A stretch of DNA of 64,000 bases from JAJDNH01 sp964552395 (GTDB lineage Bacteria > Acidobacteriota > Thermoanaerobaculia > Thermoanaerobaculales > Sulfomarinibacteraceae). Below, piece after piece: positions 7,747-17,800 of the stretch. The position numbers were made by a program, and so were the translations under genes. The DNA lies in the NCBI GenBank assembly GCA_964552395.1, contig CAZKGM010000009.1:40283-104282 (forward strand), read 5' to 3'. Under the pieces are notes generated by a model. It saw only the letters and a program-made list of their open reading frames with translations. It did no database searches and had not been told where the DNA came from. The first letter of the stretch is position 1. Each line of letters opens with the position of its first letter.

Positions 7747-7831
7747 GCTGGCAGTCGGAGAACCGTGCCGACCTCGGCGGCCTGGAGATTCACGACGCGG
7801 GAAGGCAGCCCTGCTGTCGAACGGTGTGGGG

Positions 7832-10144
7832 ATGAACGACAGGGATAACATCGTCGCCGAGTTCCTCGCCGAGAGCTTCGAGCAGCTCGAAGAGGTGGAC
7901 CGCGACGTGCTGACCCTGGAGTCGGGACAGGCTGATCGTGCACTGCTGGACCGGGTCTTCCGTGCCGTTCACACCATCAAGGGAACGTGCGGCTTTCTGG
8001 AGCTCGGGCGCCTGGAGGCGCTGAGCCATGCCGGAGAAGGCCTGCTGACGTTGCTGCGCGACGAAACGCAGAACGCAGCGCCAGAGGTGGCGCCGCTGCT
8101 GCTGGAGCTCGTCGACACCCTTCGCGTGATGCTGAAGCAGATTCAGAGCAGCGGCAAGGACGATGGTGTGGATGCGAGCGCGGTTGTGCAACGGCTCGAG
8201 GCCGCCCGCGAGCGCTTGGCCGGCAAACCTGTGAGCGGTGTGACAGCACAAAACGTGGCGGCGCGGGCAAAGAAGCCGCGAAAGGCTCGGACGAAGACCG
8301 CGGCCCCGCCTTCACGCAAGGCGGCCTCGCGGAGCGACAAGACCGGCGGCGCTGTGGCTTCCCCGTCACCGCCGGGTTCGGTCAAGGGTTCAGGGCATGG
8401 CTCGCCGCAGGCGCCTACGTCGACTCCTTCTCCTGCCGTTGCGGTCCGTAGCTCCGCAGACTCCTTCGTGCGTGTCGATGTCCATGCTCTCGACCGCATG
8501 ATGGACCTGGTGGGTGAGCTGGTGCTGAGCCGGAACCAGTTGGTGCTCGCGGAGTGGGCGGAGCACGATGCTTCGGAGATCGACTCGGTCCAGCGGCTCG
8601 ACCTGATTACGAGCGAACTTCAGGAAGCGATCATGAGGACTCGTCTCGAGCCCGTGAGCAAGGTCTGGGGGAGGTTCCCCCGCCTCGCGCGGGACCTGGC
8701 CGAGGGGTGCGGCAAGCGGGTCCGGTTGGAGATGGAAGGCCAGGGCACCGAGCTCGATCGGGGCCTCATTGAGGCGATCCGCGACCCCCTGACGCACCTC
8801 GTGCGCAACGCCGTCGACCATGGCATCGAACCTCCCGAAGCAAGGCGGGCGGCGGGGAAGCCGGTGGTCGGGCGGATCTGGTTGCGCGCTTCCCACGAGG
8901 GCGGCCATGTGACGATCGAGGTCGGCGATGACGGTGCCGGGATCAACTCCGGCGCGGTGCTGGACCGGGCGGTCGCGCTCGGCGCGGTCACTGCCAAACA
9001 GGCCGCGCGGCTGACGCCGGGCGAGGCCGTCCGGCTGGTCTTTCTACCCGGCCTTTCCACGAATCGGGAGGTCACCAATCTGTCCGGCCGCGGCGTCGGG
9101 CTCGACGTGGTTCGCTCCAACCTCGAGCGGGTCAACGGTCTCATAGACATCAAGAGCAGCCCCGGGGAAGGGACGGTCATTCGGCTCGAGATTCCCCTCA
9201 CTCTGGCGATCCTGCCGGCGCTCGTCGTAGGCACCGGGGGGCAGATGTTCGCCATTCCTCAGGCCAGCGTTGTCGAGCTCGTGCGCCTGGACGGTGTGGA
9301 GGGTGCGGGCGTCGAGATGGTTCACGGGGCACCGGTGTATCGTCTGCGAGGGCGGCTACTTCCTCTGGTCGTGCTGCGACAGGAGCTCGGCCTCGAGCCG
9401 GATGGGGACGAGCGGACGGCAGGCTCGATCGTGGTTCTCGAGGTTGGAGAGCGTCAACTCGGGCTTGTGGTCGAGTCGGTGACGGACACACAAGAGATCG
9501 TTGTCAAGCCTCTTGGAGCGCTGCTCGACAGGATTCCCGAGTATGCGGGCGCCACGATCCTCGGCGACGGGCGGGTGACCCTTATTCTGGACGTGCTGGG
9601 CCTCGCGCAACGAGCGCACGTTGTCACGGAGGCCGCTCACGCCGAGGTCGGAGCCGACGATGAAGGCCTGCCGCAACTGGTGTCCCTGAGCGAGGGCTTT
9701 CTGCTCTTTCGCAGCCCAGACGACGGTCGGATGGCGATTCCTCTGGACCGGGTCGTGCGCCTGGAGCTGTTCCCGAGGACGGAAGTGGAGCGGGTGGGAG
9801 AGGGCTTCGCGGTCCAGTACCGCGGCGACATCCTGCCGCTCGTATTCGTCTTCGACCATCTCGTGGAACGGAGAAACGTACCCCGCGTGAGCGACTCCGA
9901 GATCGGGGAGCTGGACGTGGTCGTTGTGAACTACGGCGCCCACACGGTCGGCCTGGTCGTCGGACCGGTTCTCGACATCGTCGAGGAGATTGTCGGTGTG
10001 CGGCAGCCGTCGAGCCGTGAAGGCATCGTGGAGTGCGCCGTGATCAGGGATCGAGTCACCGAGCTCCTCGATGTCGACTTCATCGTCGGCCGAGCCGGCC
10101 CGTCGGTCTTCGCACGTGCGGCAGGAAGCTGCGAGTCAACATGA
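7832..10144 (+). CDS. cheA: chemotaxis histidine kinase CheA, tandem CheW-like regulatory domains
   Basis: This 770-residue kinase phosphorylates CheY and CheB in response to the receptor. The order is P1 HPt with His47 in VHTIKGT (1-110), a Lys/Ala/Pro-rich linker (about 140-205), P3 dimerisation (from about 208), P4 ATPase with N box HLVRNAVDHG (near 322), G1 DDGAGI (near 365) and G2 GRGVGLDVV (near 419). A P5 CheW-like domain begins near 460. A second CheW-like domain follows from about 611 to 755. The linker holds no obvious P2 CheY-docking domain. ATG 7832 is preferred because upstream in-frame sequence overlaps the HPt gene in another frame. The stop overlaps cheW by four bases. Confidence 0.95.
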   Translation: MNDRDNIVAEFLAESFEQLEEVDRDVLTLESGQADRALLDRVFRAVHTIKGTCGFLELGRLEALSHAGEGLLTLLRDETQNAAPEVAPLLLELVDTLRVMLKQIQSSGKDDGVDASAVVQRLEAARERLAGKPVSGVTAQNVAARAKKPRKARTKTAAPPSRKAASRSDKTGGAVASPSPPGSVKGSGHGSPQAPTSTPSPAVAVRSSADSFVRVDVHALDRMMDLVGELVLSRNQLVLAEWAEHDASEIDSVQRLDLITSELQEAIMRTRLEPVSKVWGRFPRLARDLAEGCGKRVRLEMEGQGTELDRGLIEAIRDPLTHLVRNAVDHGIEPPEARRAAGKPVVGRIWLRASHEGGHVTIEVGDDGAGINSGAVLDRAVALGAVTAKQAARLTPGEAVRLVFLPGLSTNREVTNLSGRGVGLDVVRSNLERVNGLIDIKSSPGEGTVIRLEIPLTLAILPALVVGTGGQMFAIPQASVVELVRLDGVEGAGVEMVHGAPVYRLRGRLLPLVVLRQELGLEPDGDERTAGSIVVLEVGERQLGLVVESVTDTQEIVVKPLGALLDRIPEYAGATILGDGRVTLILDVLGLAQRAHVVTEAAHAEVGADDEGLPQLVSLSEGFLLFRSPDDGRMAIPLDRVVRLELFPRTEVERVGEGFAVQYRGDILPLVFVFDHLVERRNVPRVSDSEIGELDVVVVNYGAHTVGLVVGPVLDIVEEIVGVRQPSSREGIVECAVIRDRVTELLDVDFIVGRAGPSVFARAAGSCEST

Positions 10145-10584
10145 ACGGACGCCGACAGCTGATCACCTTCCGGGTTGGCAAGCACCTCTTCGGCGTCGAT
10201 ATCGACGAGGTTCAGGAGGTCCTGACCGCCCGCGAGATCTCTCCGGTGCCGCTGGCGCCACCGGAGGTGGAGGGGCTGCTCAACCTGCGGGGGAGGATCG
10301 TCACCGCTGTCGAGCTGCGTCGTCGTCTCGGGCTGCCGGACAGGTCCGCACGACGGGTGCCAATGGTCATCGTGCTGCGACCGGAGAGGGGCTCGGTCAG
10401 TCTTCTGGCCGACGCCGTCGGCGACGTTGTCATTGTTGCCGGCGAGGACTTCGAGGGTCCTCCGGAGACCCTTCGGGGCCAGGCACGGGAGCTCATCCGC
10501 GGGGCGTACAAGCTTCCGCACGAGCTCCTGCTTGTGCTCGAGATCGATCGGGTGCTGGACCTCACGGTAAGGGAGCGGCAGTGA
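10141..10584 (+). CDS. cheW: chemotaxis coupling protein CheW
   Basis: This 147-residue protein is a single CheW/SH3-like beta-barrel domain that links receptor tips to CheA. It opens with a typical ITFRVGKHLFGVDID strand-loop and carries the conserved LLNLRGRIVTAVELR segment. Length is normal for a small CheW. ATG 10141 overlaps the cheA stop as ATGA, so the two are probably translationally coupled. With the two CheW-like domains on CheA, this operon encodes three such modules, which bears on how its receptor arrays are built. Confidence 0.95.
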   Translation: MNGRRQLITFRVGKHLFGVDIDEVQEVLTAREISPVPLAPPEVEGLLNLRGRIVTAVELRRRLGLPDRSARRVPMVIVLRPERGSVSLLADAVGDVVIVAGEDFEGPPETLRGQARELIRGAYKLPHELLLVLEIDRVLDLTVRERQ

Positions 10585-10651
10585 AAGCATCCTCCGACAT
10601 CATCATTCTGAGGTGGCGCGGTCGCCCGGCGACCGGGTGAGGGAGATACAG

Positions 10652-11023
10652 ATGCGGGTTCTGGTCATCGATGACTCGAGAGCGATGCGCTCGATCCTCA
10701 CCAAGATCATGTCGGACATCGGTTTCGACGTGGTCACTGCGGCCCACGGCCGAGAGGGGCTCGAGCGTCTGCAGGAGGACGACGGCATCGGACTGGTGCT
10801 GGTGGATTGGAACCTGCCCGAGATGAATGGCTACGAGTTCGTGCAGGCAGTCCGTGCAGATCATGGGTACGACGATGTCCGTCTGATCATGGTCAGCACC
10901 GAAACCGAGCGGGAGAGTGTGCTGAGGGCCATGGACGCCGGCGTTGACGAGTACGTGATGAAGCCGTTCACCCGGGCGACCATTCTGGAGAAGTTGGCCT
11001 TTCTCGGGCTGGCGGACGGATAG
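10652..11023 (+). CDS. cheY: CheY-like response regulator
   Basis: This 123-residue stand-alone receiver domain has the acidic pair Asp7-Asp8 in LVIDDSRAM, the phosphoacceptor Asp52 in LVDWNLPEMNG, the switch hydroxyl in MVSTE near residue 83 and Lys104 in YVMKPF. No output domain is attached, so it acts through protein binding as in CheY. ATG 10652 with GGGAGA upstream is preferred to an in-frame GTG at 10613. The partner on which it acts, whether flagellar motor, pilus or other, is not encoded nearby. Confidence 0.95.
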   Translation: MRVLVIDDSRAMRSILTKIMSDIGFDVVTAAHGREGLERLQEDDGIGLVLVDWNLPEMNGYEFVQAVRADHGYDDVRLIMVSTETERESVLRAMDAGVDEYVMKPFTRATILEKLAFLGLADG

Positions 11024-11029
11024 GCGGAC

Positions 11030-12121
11030 GTGGCTCGAATCCGCATCCTGCTCGTCGACGACTCGGTCGTGATCCGACGCGGTCTGACCAAGCTCCTCGG
11101 AGAAGATCCCGCGCTCGAGGTCGTGGGCGCCTCCGCGAACGGGCGTCTCGCGCTGGCGAGGATTCCGCAGGTCAACCCTGACCTGGTGATCCTGGACGTC
11201 GACATGCCGGAGATGAACGGGCTGGAAACGCTGCGGGAGCTGCGCCGCCTGTACCCGACCCTGCCGGTCATCATGTTCAGCGGCCTCACGGAGCGGGGCG
11301 CCCGCATCACGCTTGAGGCCCTGTTCCGCGGCGCCATGGACTACGTCACGAAGCCGTCGGAGATCAGCGACATCGGGGACGCCGCGGCCGTGGTACGAAC
11401 CGAGCTGATCCCGAAGATCAAGGTCTTGTGCCAGGCGGAGAGCTCGCCGCAGCCTTGGCCAGAGCCGGTGCGGGCGGTGCGACCGCGCCAGGTCCGACGT
11501 GCCGCCGAGTCGGTCGCGGCGGTGGTCGTGGGAGCCTCAACGGGAGGGCCGGCGGCGCTCAAACTTCTACTCGGCGGCTTGCCGCGGCCGCTGCCGGTCC
11601 CCGTGCTGGTTGTGCAGCACATGCCGCCGATGTTCACCCTGTACCTTGCACGACAGCTGGAGACCAAGAGCGCCTTCCGGGTTCGCGAAGCAGAGGACGG
11701 AGCACCGATCGGTGCCGGCGATGTCTGGATCGCGCCCGGAGGCGTCCACATGAAGGTCGTTCGAGAGGACGAGGTCGTACGGCTGCGGCTCAGCGAGGAC
11801 CCGCCGGAGAACTCCTGCCGCCCTGCTGCCGATGTGCTGTTTCGCGCTGCGGCCAGGGTCTGGGGCGCTGGCGTTCTCGCGGTGGTGCTGACCGGCATGG
11901 GCCGTGACGGGCTCAGGGGATGTGAAGCGGTGCACGAGGCCGGCGGGCGAGTCGTGGTGCAGGATCGTGCGTCGAGCGTTGTCTGGGGTATGCCGGGCTT
12001 CGTCGCCGAGGCTGGCCTAGCCGACGACATCCTGCCGCCGTCCGACATCTCGGCTTGGCTTGCCGCCCGCCTGGCACCGGAAAGTGCCCGGTCTCGCGAG
12101 GCTGACAAGGACGACGGGTGA
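11030..12121 (+). CDS. cheB: protein-glutamate methylesterase CheB
   Basis: This 363-residue enzyme removes receptor methyl groups and deamidates receptor glutamines. It has an N-terminal receiver (residues 1-120) with phosphoacceptor Asp56 in VILDVDMPEMNG and Lys108 in YVTKPS. A linker rich in Pro and Arg leads to the methylesterase domain, whose catalytic triad is Ser170 in GASTGGP, His197 in QHMPP and an Asp in TGMGRDG. Both halves look intact. GTG 11030 is six bases after cheY. Its stop overlaps the cheR start by four bases, so the two adaptation enzymes are coupled. Confidence 0.95.
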   Translation: MARIRILLVDDSVVIRRGLTKLLGEDPALEVVGASANGRLALARIPQVNPDLVILDVDMPEMNGLETLRELRRLYPTLPVIMFSGLTERGARITLEALFRGAMDYVTKPSEISDIGDAAAVVRTELIPKIKVLCQAESSPQPWPEPVRAVRPRQVRRAAESVAAVVVGASTGGPAALKLLLGGLPRPLPVPVLVVQHMPPMFTLYLARQLETKSAFRVREAEDGAPIGAGDVWIAPGGVHMKVVREDEVVRLRLSEDPPENSCRPAADVLFRAAARVWGAGVLAVVLTGMGRDGLRGCEAVHEAGGRVVVQDRASSVVWGMPGFVAEAGLADDILPPSDISAWLAARLAPESARSREADKDDG

Positions 12122-12933
12122 GACCGGAGAACTTCGTCTTCCTGCGCAGGCTGATGCGCCAGCATGCGGGCGTTGTGCTCGAGGATGGCAAGGAGTACCT
12201 GGTCCTGGCACGGTTGGGGCCGCTCGCACGGGCGGAGTCGTGGTGTTCCATCGACGATTTCATCTCCCATCTCCGCTCCCGCCCCAGCGGAGCACTGCAT
12301 CGTCGGGTGGCGGAAGCCATGGTCACCACCGAGACCTCGTTCTTTCGCGATGTTCATCCGTTCGAGACGCTCAAAGACGTCATCTTCCCGGATTTGTTCG
12401 AGCGGCGAGATGCGACTCGGACGTTGCGCATTTGGTCCGCTGCTTGCGCCAGTGGCCAGGAAGCCTACAGCGTTGCGATGCTCCTCAAGGAGCACTTCTC
12501 CGAGCTCGCGAGCTGGCGCGTCCGGATAGTGGCCAGCGACGTGTCGTCGGTGATGATCGAGCGAGCGAGGAGAGGGAGCTACTCGCAGCTGGAGATCAAC
12601 CGCGGCGTGCCGACCCATCTGCTTACCCGCCACTTCGAGCGCGACGGCCTAGAGTGGCGGGTGACCGAGGACATCCGACAGATGGTCGAGTTCAAGGAAG
12701 TAAATCTGGCAAGGCCGTTCCCGCCGTTGCCGGAGATGGACATCATCTTTGCCCGCAATGTGCTGATCTACTTCGACGAAGCGACCCGCCGCGACGTGTT
12801 GGAGCGCCTGGCCGGACGTCTACGCAAGGACGGATATCTCTTCGTCGGCGGCGCAGAGACCATGATGGCCTACGCCGATCTGTTCTACAGACTGCAGATC
12901 GACCGGACCTCGTGTTACAGACGACGTGGGTGA
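12118..12933 (+). CDS. cheR: chemotaxis protein methyltransferase CheR
   Basis: This 271-residue enzyme methylates receptor glutamates using S-adenosylmethionine. The N-terminal helical part contains TTETSFFRD, the family signature that lines the active site. The SAM-binding domain begins with IWSAACASGQEAYS and includes a late INFAR-like IIFARNVLIYF motif. Length matches the single-domain CheR type without TPR repeats. GTG 12118 overlaps the cheB stop as GTGA. Because the receptor of this operon lacks a tethering pentapeptide, CheR must reach its sites without that anchor. Confidence 0.95.
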   Translation: MRPENFVFLRRLMRQHAGVVLEDGKEYLVLARLGPLARAESWCSIDDFISHLRSRPSGALHRRVAEAMVTTETSFFRDVHPFETLKDVIFPDLFERRDATRTLRIWSAACASGQEAYSVAMLLKEHFSELASWRVRIVASDVSSVMIERARRGSYSQLEINRGVPTHLLTRHFERDGLEWRVTEDIRQMVEFKEVNLARPFPPLPEMDIIFARNVLIYFDEATRRDVLERLAGRLRKDGYLFVGGAETMMAYADLFYRLQIDRTSCYRRRG

Positions 12934-12946
12934 GAAGGAGAGCGAC

Positions 12947-13402
12947 ATGGTGCATGAGGAAGAGATCTTCCAGATCGTCCAGAGTATCTGGATGTCGATT
13001 CTGGACCTTGAGATCCGGCTGGAGCCCGGGAGTGATGAACGCGTCAGGGAGCCCGGGCAGCGGACCTTGACGGGCTGTGTCCAACTCACCGGAGACTTCG
13101 AGGGCGCCACTCTGCTCGACTGTACCGAGAGCCTGGCACGGCGCGTGGCCGGTGTGATGTTCGAGGAGGAGCCGGAGGCACTCTCCATCGAGGAGGTCCA
13201 GGACGCCCTCGGTGAGCTCACCAACATGGTGGCGGGAAACATCAAGCCGCTGCTGCCGGGAAGCTCCCGCCTGTCGCTACCGTCTGTGGTGGAGGGCCTG
13301 AACTACACACTCATCATTCGCGGCAGCAGGGTGGTCGTTCACGTTGGCTTCGAGTGCGAACAGCAACCGCTCACTGTCACCCTGGCCGAACGTGTCAAGT
13401 AG
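12947..13402 (+). CDS. cheX: CheX-type CheY-phosphate phosphatase
   Basis: This 151-residue protein matches the CheC/CheX/FliY family, which dephosphorylates CheY. The active helix reads DALGELTNMVAGNIK, giving the conserved Glu and Asn spaced three residues apart with a following basic end. Only one such helix is seen, which favours CheX over the two-site CheC. GAAGGAG precedes ATG 12947. It is the last gene of the chemotaxis operon, 13 bp after cheR, and supplies the signal-termination step. The gene on its 3' side runs the opposite way. Confidence 0.85.
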   Translation: MVHEEEIFQIVQSIWMSILDLEIRLEPGSDERVREPGQRTLTGCVQLTGDFEGATLLDCTESLARRVAGVMFEEEPEALSIEEVQDALGELTNMVAGNIKPLLPGSSRLSLPSVVEGLNYTLIIRGSRVVVHVGFECEQQPLTVTLAERVK

Positions 13403-13424
13403 CGACTTACCGCGCGAATTCCTG

Positions 13425-14564
13425 CTAGAGGTGCAGCCGGCGGGCCTCGCGCAGGCGCGCTTCGAGGCGGTGCTTCTCGATAATGAGGCCGGCCTCGATC
13501 ATCAGCAGCTCGAGCCCCTCGGTCGGCCCGATGGGCGTTTCGTCGGGGAGATTGTCGCCGTAGATTACTGCCACGACCGATCCCTCAACGACGATGGGCA
13601 CGGCGACGACCTCCCGGGGAACCATGCCACCGAGATGCTGGACCAGGTAGTTGTTCCAGGGAGTATGGGCCAGGCGTCCCCGATACGGCTCTCGGCGCAT
13701 GACAACCTCGCCGAGCACCGAAGGCTCGGCGATCGGGATCTTCATTGTACGGACCCTCTGATCGGCCGGGGCTCCATCCACCTCGATACCGAACTGTCCG
13801 ATCCCGACCAGGTTGTCGCCGCGGATCGCGAGCAGCACCGAACGGTTCACGAGCTCCGCGGTGTACCGCAGCAGCATCAGGGTGAGCTCGCCGGTGAAGG
13901 TGACCGGGCGGTTGCGGAGCTCCGTCATGATTCCCTTGAGGGAAGCGAAGCCGCGGGTGCGGGAGCGTCGTCCGCCGGTTGGGGGCCCGTCGTCCCCTGC
14001 GTCCAGCTCGATCTCGTCGACGGTCTCGAGGTCCTGTCCGGCGGCTGCGAGAGCGGATGCGCTGTGCGCCTGCTGTGTGAGGAGGTCGAGAATGACTTCC
14101 TCTGGACGGAGCCCTTCCTCCACTAGAAACTCGCTGGCATCGAACGCCGCCCGGAAGGTCTCGTCGATGTCGACCGTCTCGAACTGGAAGACCCCGTTGT
14201 CCCATGTCAGGAGCACGGACAGCACCGCCTTGACCTGCTCGTAGGCAACCGCATGCAAGGTCTGCTCGTCCACGACTCCCATCTCTACCAGGATGCTGCC
14301 GAGCGGCCGATCCAGCTCCGCGGGCTGGCGGTCGAGAGCCGAAAGGAGCGTGGCCTCGTCGATGAGGTGGCGGTTGACGAGGATGCTGCCCAGGGTTTCA
14401 TGAACCGCGTTGGTCTGGCAGAAGACGATGGCACCGTTGCGGAAAACCACCAGCCCTTGCTCGTTGCGTCGCGTCAAGGTCAGCTTGCCGGTACGCTTTC
14501 CCAGCGCCAGGATCTGGAAGATGTCCGAGATCCCAAGATCCTCGAGTCGTCCTACGAAACCCAT
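13425..14564 (-). CDS. DUF4388 regulator with C-terminal GAF-like domain
   Basis: This 379-residue cytoplasmic protein opens with a DUF4388 domain (GRLEDLGISDIFQIL, then GKLTLTRR and VVFRNGAIVFC), a fold common in gliding and developmental regulators of myxobacteria and Acidobacteria. The middle (about 90-190) resembles the type II secretion/PilB N-terminal fold with paired LGSILV repeats. The C-terminal 150 residues read as a GAF-like sensor ending in IVVEGSVVAVIYGDN. The start at 14564 is chosen because the domain begins at once; an in-frame ATG at 14672 would add 36 poorly composed residues. It is convergent with the chemotaxis operon, so a joint role in surface behaviour is plausible. Confidence 0.75.
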   Translation of the reverse strand: MGFVGRLEDLGISDIFQILALGKRTGKLTLTRRNEQGLVVFRNGAIVFCQTNAVHETLGSILVNRHLIDEATLLSALDRQPAELDRPLGSILVEMGVVDEQTLHAVAYEQVKAVLSVLLTWDNGVFQFETVDIDETFRAAFDASEFLVEEGLRPEEVILDLLTQQAHSASALAAAGQDLETVDEIELDAGDDGPPTGGRRSRTRGFASLKGIMTELRNRPVTFTGELTLMLLRYTAELVNRSVLLAIRGDNLVGIGQFGIEVDGAPADQRVRTMKIPIAEPSVLGEVVMRREPYRGRLAHTPWNNYLVQHLGGMVPREVVAVPIVVEGSVVAVIYGDNLPDETPIGPTEGLELLMIEAGLIIEKHRLEARLREARRLHL

Positions 14565-14896
14565 GCGTCGCTCATCCAGCCCCTTGCCGCCTCCGATGTT
14601 CCGCGGAGCCACTGTGCCTGCACTGGGCCAAGGATACCTCAGACCGGCTCGGAGAACGGCACACTCCTGCAACCAGGCTGCTGCCGCACCGTATCTCCTA
14701 CGTTGGAAAAGCTGAGGCCAACCTGGTGGTGAAGAGCTCGCGGAAGAGTCGTCAACCCGTTGCGCGCCGGTGTGCCGGCGGGTGGCGGTGTGCCTTGATT
14801 CAGAAACGAGATTCCCGGCTGGGAGGGGATCGGTCCTGCTGGGTGCACCCTCAGGTTAACCGACGGCAGCTCACAAGAGGACAGAGGAGGTTCTCC
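14565..14896. other. divergent intergenic region before the Tricorn gene
   Basis: This 332-bp gap separates the leftward DUF4388 gene from the rightward protease gene and should hold promoters for both. I see no gene in it. A perfect hairpin, CGCCGG-TGTG-CCGGCG, lies at 14765-14780. No convincing -35/-10 pair could be chosen by eye. The protease gene's ribosome site GAGGAGG is at 14884-14890. Confidence 0.6.
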
Positions 14897-17800
14897 ATGA
14901 CACGACGGATGCGCATCGGATCAAACGGTAGGGTGGCGGCCTGGGCACTGTGGGCGCTGCTGCTCGTTGGCATCGCTGCGTCAGCCTCGGCAACGAACGA
15001 GCAGGCCGGACCGCTGCTCAGGTTCCCTGACATCCACGGTGACACGGTTGTGTTTGTCCACGCCGAGGACATCTGGAGTGTGCCCGCCACGGGAGGACAG
15101 GCTCACCGGCTGACGCTTGACGAGGGCGAGGAGCGGTTCCCCAAGCTGTCGCCGGACGGGTCTCTCATTGCATTCACCGGCGAGATGGACGGCAACGCCG
15201 ACATCTATGTCATGAACGTGGACGGCTCCAACGTCCGCCGGCTCACCTTCCATCCGTGGCCCGAGGAGGTTGTCGGCTGGAACCCACAGAGCAACAAGAT
15301 CCTCTTCAGCTCATTCCGGCACAGCTACCGCTACTTCCTGAGGTTGTACCTGATCTCTCCTGACGGCAGCGGCCTCGAGGAGCTACCGCTGCACGAAGCG
15401 GCCAGGGGGAGCTACTCCCCGGATGGTACGGCGCTCGTCTACAACCGCATCGCCCGTGAGCACCGGACCTGGAAACGGTACCGTGGTGGCACTGCGCAAG
15501 ATCTCTGGCTGTACGAGTTTGCCACCGCCAAGGACCGCCGGTTGACCGACTTCCCAGGTACAGATCGGATTCCGATGTGGGTCGGAAACACGATCTACTT
15601 CTCCTCTGACCGAGATGGCGTGCTCAACATCTGGTCGATTGATCCCGTCACCGGCGCGGCCGACCAGATTACCCACCACGCGGACTACGACGTCCGGCGG
15701 CCGAGCTCGGATGGGAGATCGATCGTCTACGAGCTCGGTGGGCGCATCTGGCGCCTCGACCCACAGATGCGCGAGACCCATCCACTCCCGATTTGGATCA
15801 CACCGGATCCGCGCGACGCGCGCTCGTATCTTGCAGATGTCGCGGATCGGATGACGTCGGTCGAGTGTTCGCCGGAAGGCGCAAGGGCCCTGATCGTCGC
15901 GCGCGGGGACATTTTCAGCGTGCCCCGCGAACACGGCCCCACCCGCAACTTGACGCGAAGCTCCGGCGCCCGCGACAAGGACGCCGTGTGGTCCCCCGAC
16001 GGCACCCGTGTGGCGTTCATGTCGGACCGCAGCGGTGAGTACGAGGTCTGGATCGTCGATGGGAAAGGGCGGCAAGAGCCCGAGCGGCTCACTCACAGCA
16101 ACGGCGGCTACCGCCACACTCTCCGCTGGTCCCCGGACGGCACCAAGCTTGCGTTTGCGGACCAGACGCTGTCGGTTTTCATCGTTGATACCGCCACAAA
16201 GAAGGTGACCAAGGTCGACACGGCGGAACGGGAGCCGATGGACGTGGCGCGGGACTCAAAGCCCATTTCCGACTTCGCATGGTCGCCGGACAGCCGCTGG
16301 CTTGCATACTCGAAGATGAACCCGGACATGGTCTCCCATGTCTGGATCTACAACCTCGGTGACGGCAGCCGCCATGACGTCAGCCAGGGCCTCTTCAACG
16401 ATTTCGGTCCGGTCTTCTCGCGCGACGGTGAACACCTCTTCTTCGTCTCGAACCGCCGTTTCGATCCCACCTTCTGTGACTTCGAGTGGGAGATGGTCTA
16501 CAAGAGGGTGGCCGGAATCTACAGCCTCATCCTCCGCCGTGACGGGCCGCCGCTGTTGCCGCCGCGCAGCGACGAGCCGGACGTCGGGGGCAAGGAGGAG
16601 AAGAGTCAGGCGAAGGGTCCGGTGAAGCCGACGATGGTTATGGTCGACTTCGATGGCATAGCCGACCGCATCGAGGCCCTGCCGTTGCCGCGCGGTAACT
16701 ACCGCAAGTTGGCCGCTGCCGACGACGCCCTCTACTACCTCGACGCGGACGACGGCGACTTCAACCGCTTTGACTACCGGACCCCCGGGCCCTTCAAGCT
16801 CAAGGCGTTCTCCTTTGAAGAGCGGAAGCAGGACGTGGTTGAGGAGGAGGTTGACGACTATGCCCTTGCTCCCGATGCGACGTGGGTTGTCTACCGCCGC
16901 AAGAAGACGGTTGGGATGCAGCGGCTCGGCGGCGGTCCCACGGCGATGATGGCGAAAACGGCGGCCAAGGAAGGCAACGGCAAGCCCTCCACGGTTGATC
17001 TCTCCGGGCTCAAGATGCACCTCGACCCCAGGGAAGAGTGGCGCCAGATCTTCTGGGAGGCCTGGCGCATGGAGCGGGACTTCTTCTACGACCCGGGGAT
17101 GCACGGGCTGGACTGGAAGGCGATGGGTGAGAAGTATGGGCGGCTGCTGGACGGCGCGTCCTGCCCGCAGGACCTGACCTTCCTGACCGGAGAGCTGATC
17201 AGCGAGCTGGGCACCTCTCACACCTATGTGGGAGGGCGGGATCTGCGCCGTCGGGCCGAGAGGGTCTCCGTCGGCATGCTCGGTGCCGACTACGACCTGG
17301 ATGCGAGAGCCAACCGCTACCGGTTTGCCAAGATCTACCGGGTCCCCGAGTGGACCGATGCCACCGTACCGCCGCTGGCGAGACCGGGAGTGAACGTGCA
17401 CGAGGGTGACTACCTGTTGGCCGTGAATGGCCGGCCGGTGACCGTCGAGCGCGAGGTCTACGCGTACTTCCAGAACCTCGCCGAGACGCAGGTGGAGCTG
17501 ACTGTCAACGGCCGGCCGACGCTTGAGGGAGCGCATACCGAGACCGTGGTGCCCCTGCGAAGTGAATGGACCTTGCGATACCTCGACTGGGTTGAGCACA
17601 ACCGCCGCCTCGCCGATGCGGCGTCAGGCGGGACGATCGGCTATATCCACCTCCCCGACACATACCTGGGCTCGGCCAGGATCTTCCCGGCCTACTTCTA
17701 CGCTCAGACCGAGAAGAAGGGTCTGATCATCGACGGGCGGTTCAACGGCGGCGGCCTAGACCCCGATATCTTCCTGCAGCGTCTGGCCAAGAAGCCGCTG

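Noticed and set aside
11341..12633. 430-codon open frame antisense to cheB and cheR
   Set aside because: It is an antisense shadow; the sense-strand products have all catalytic motifs.
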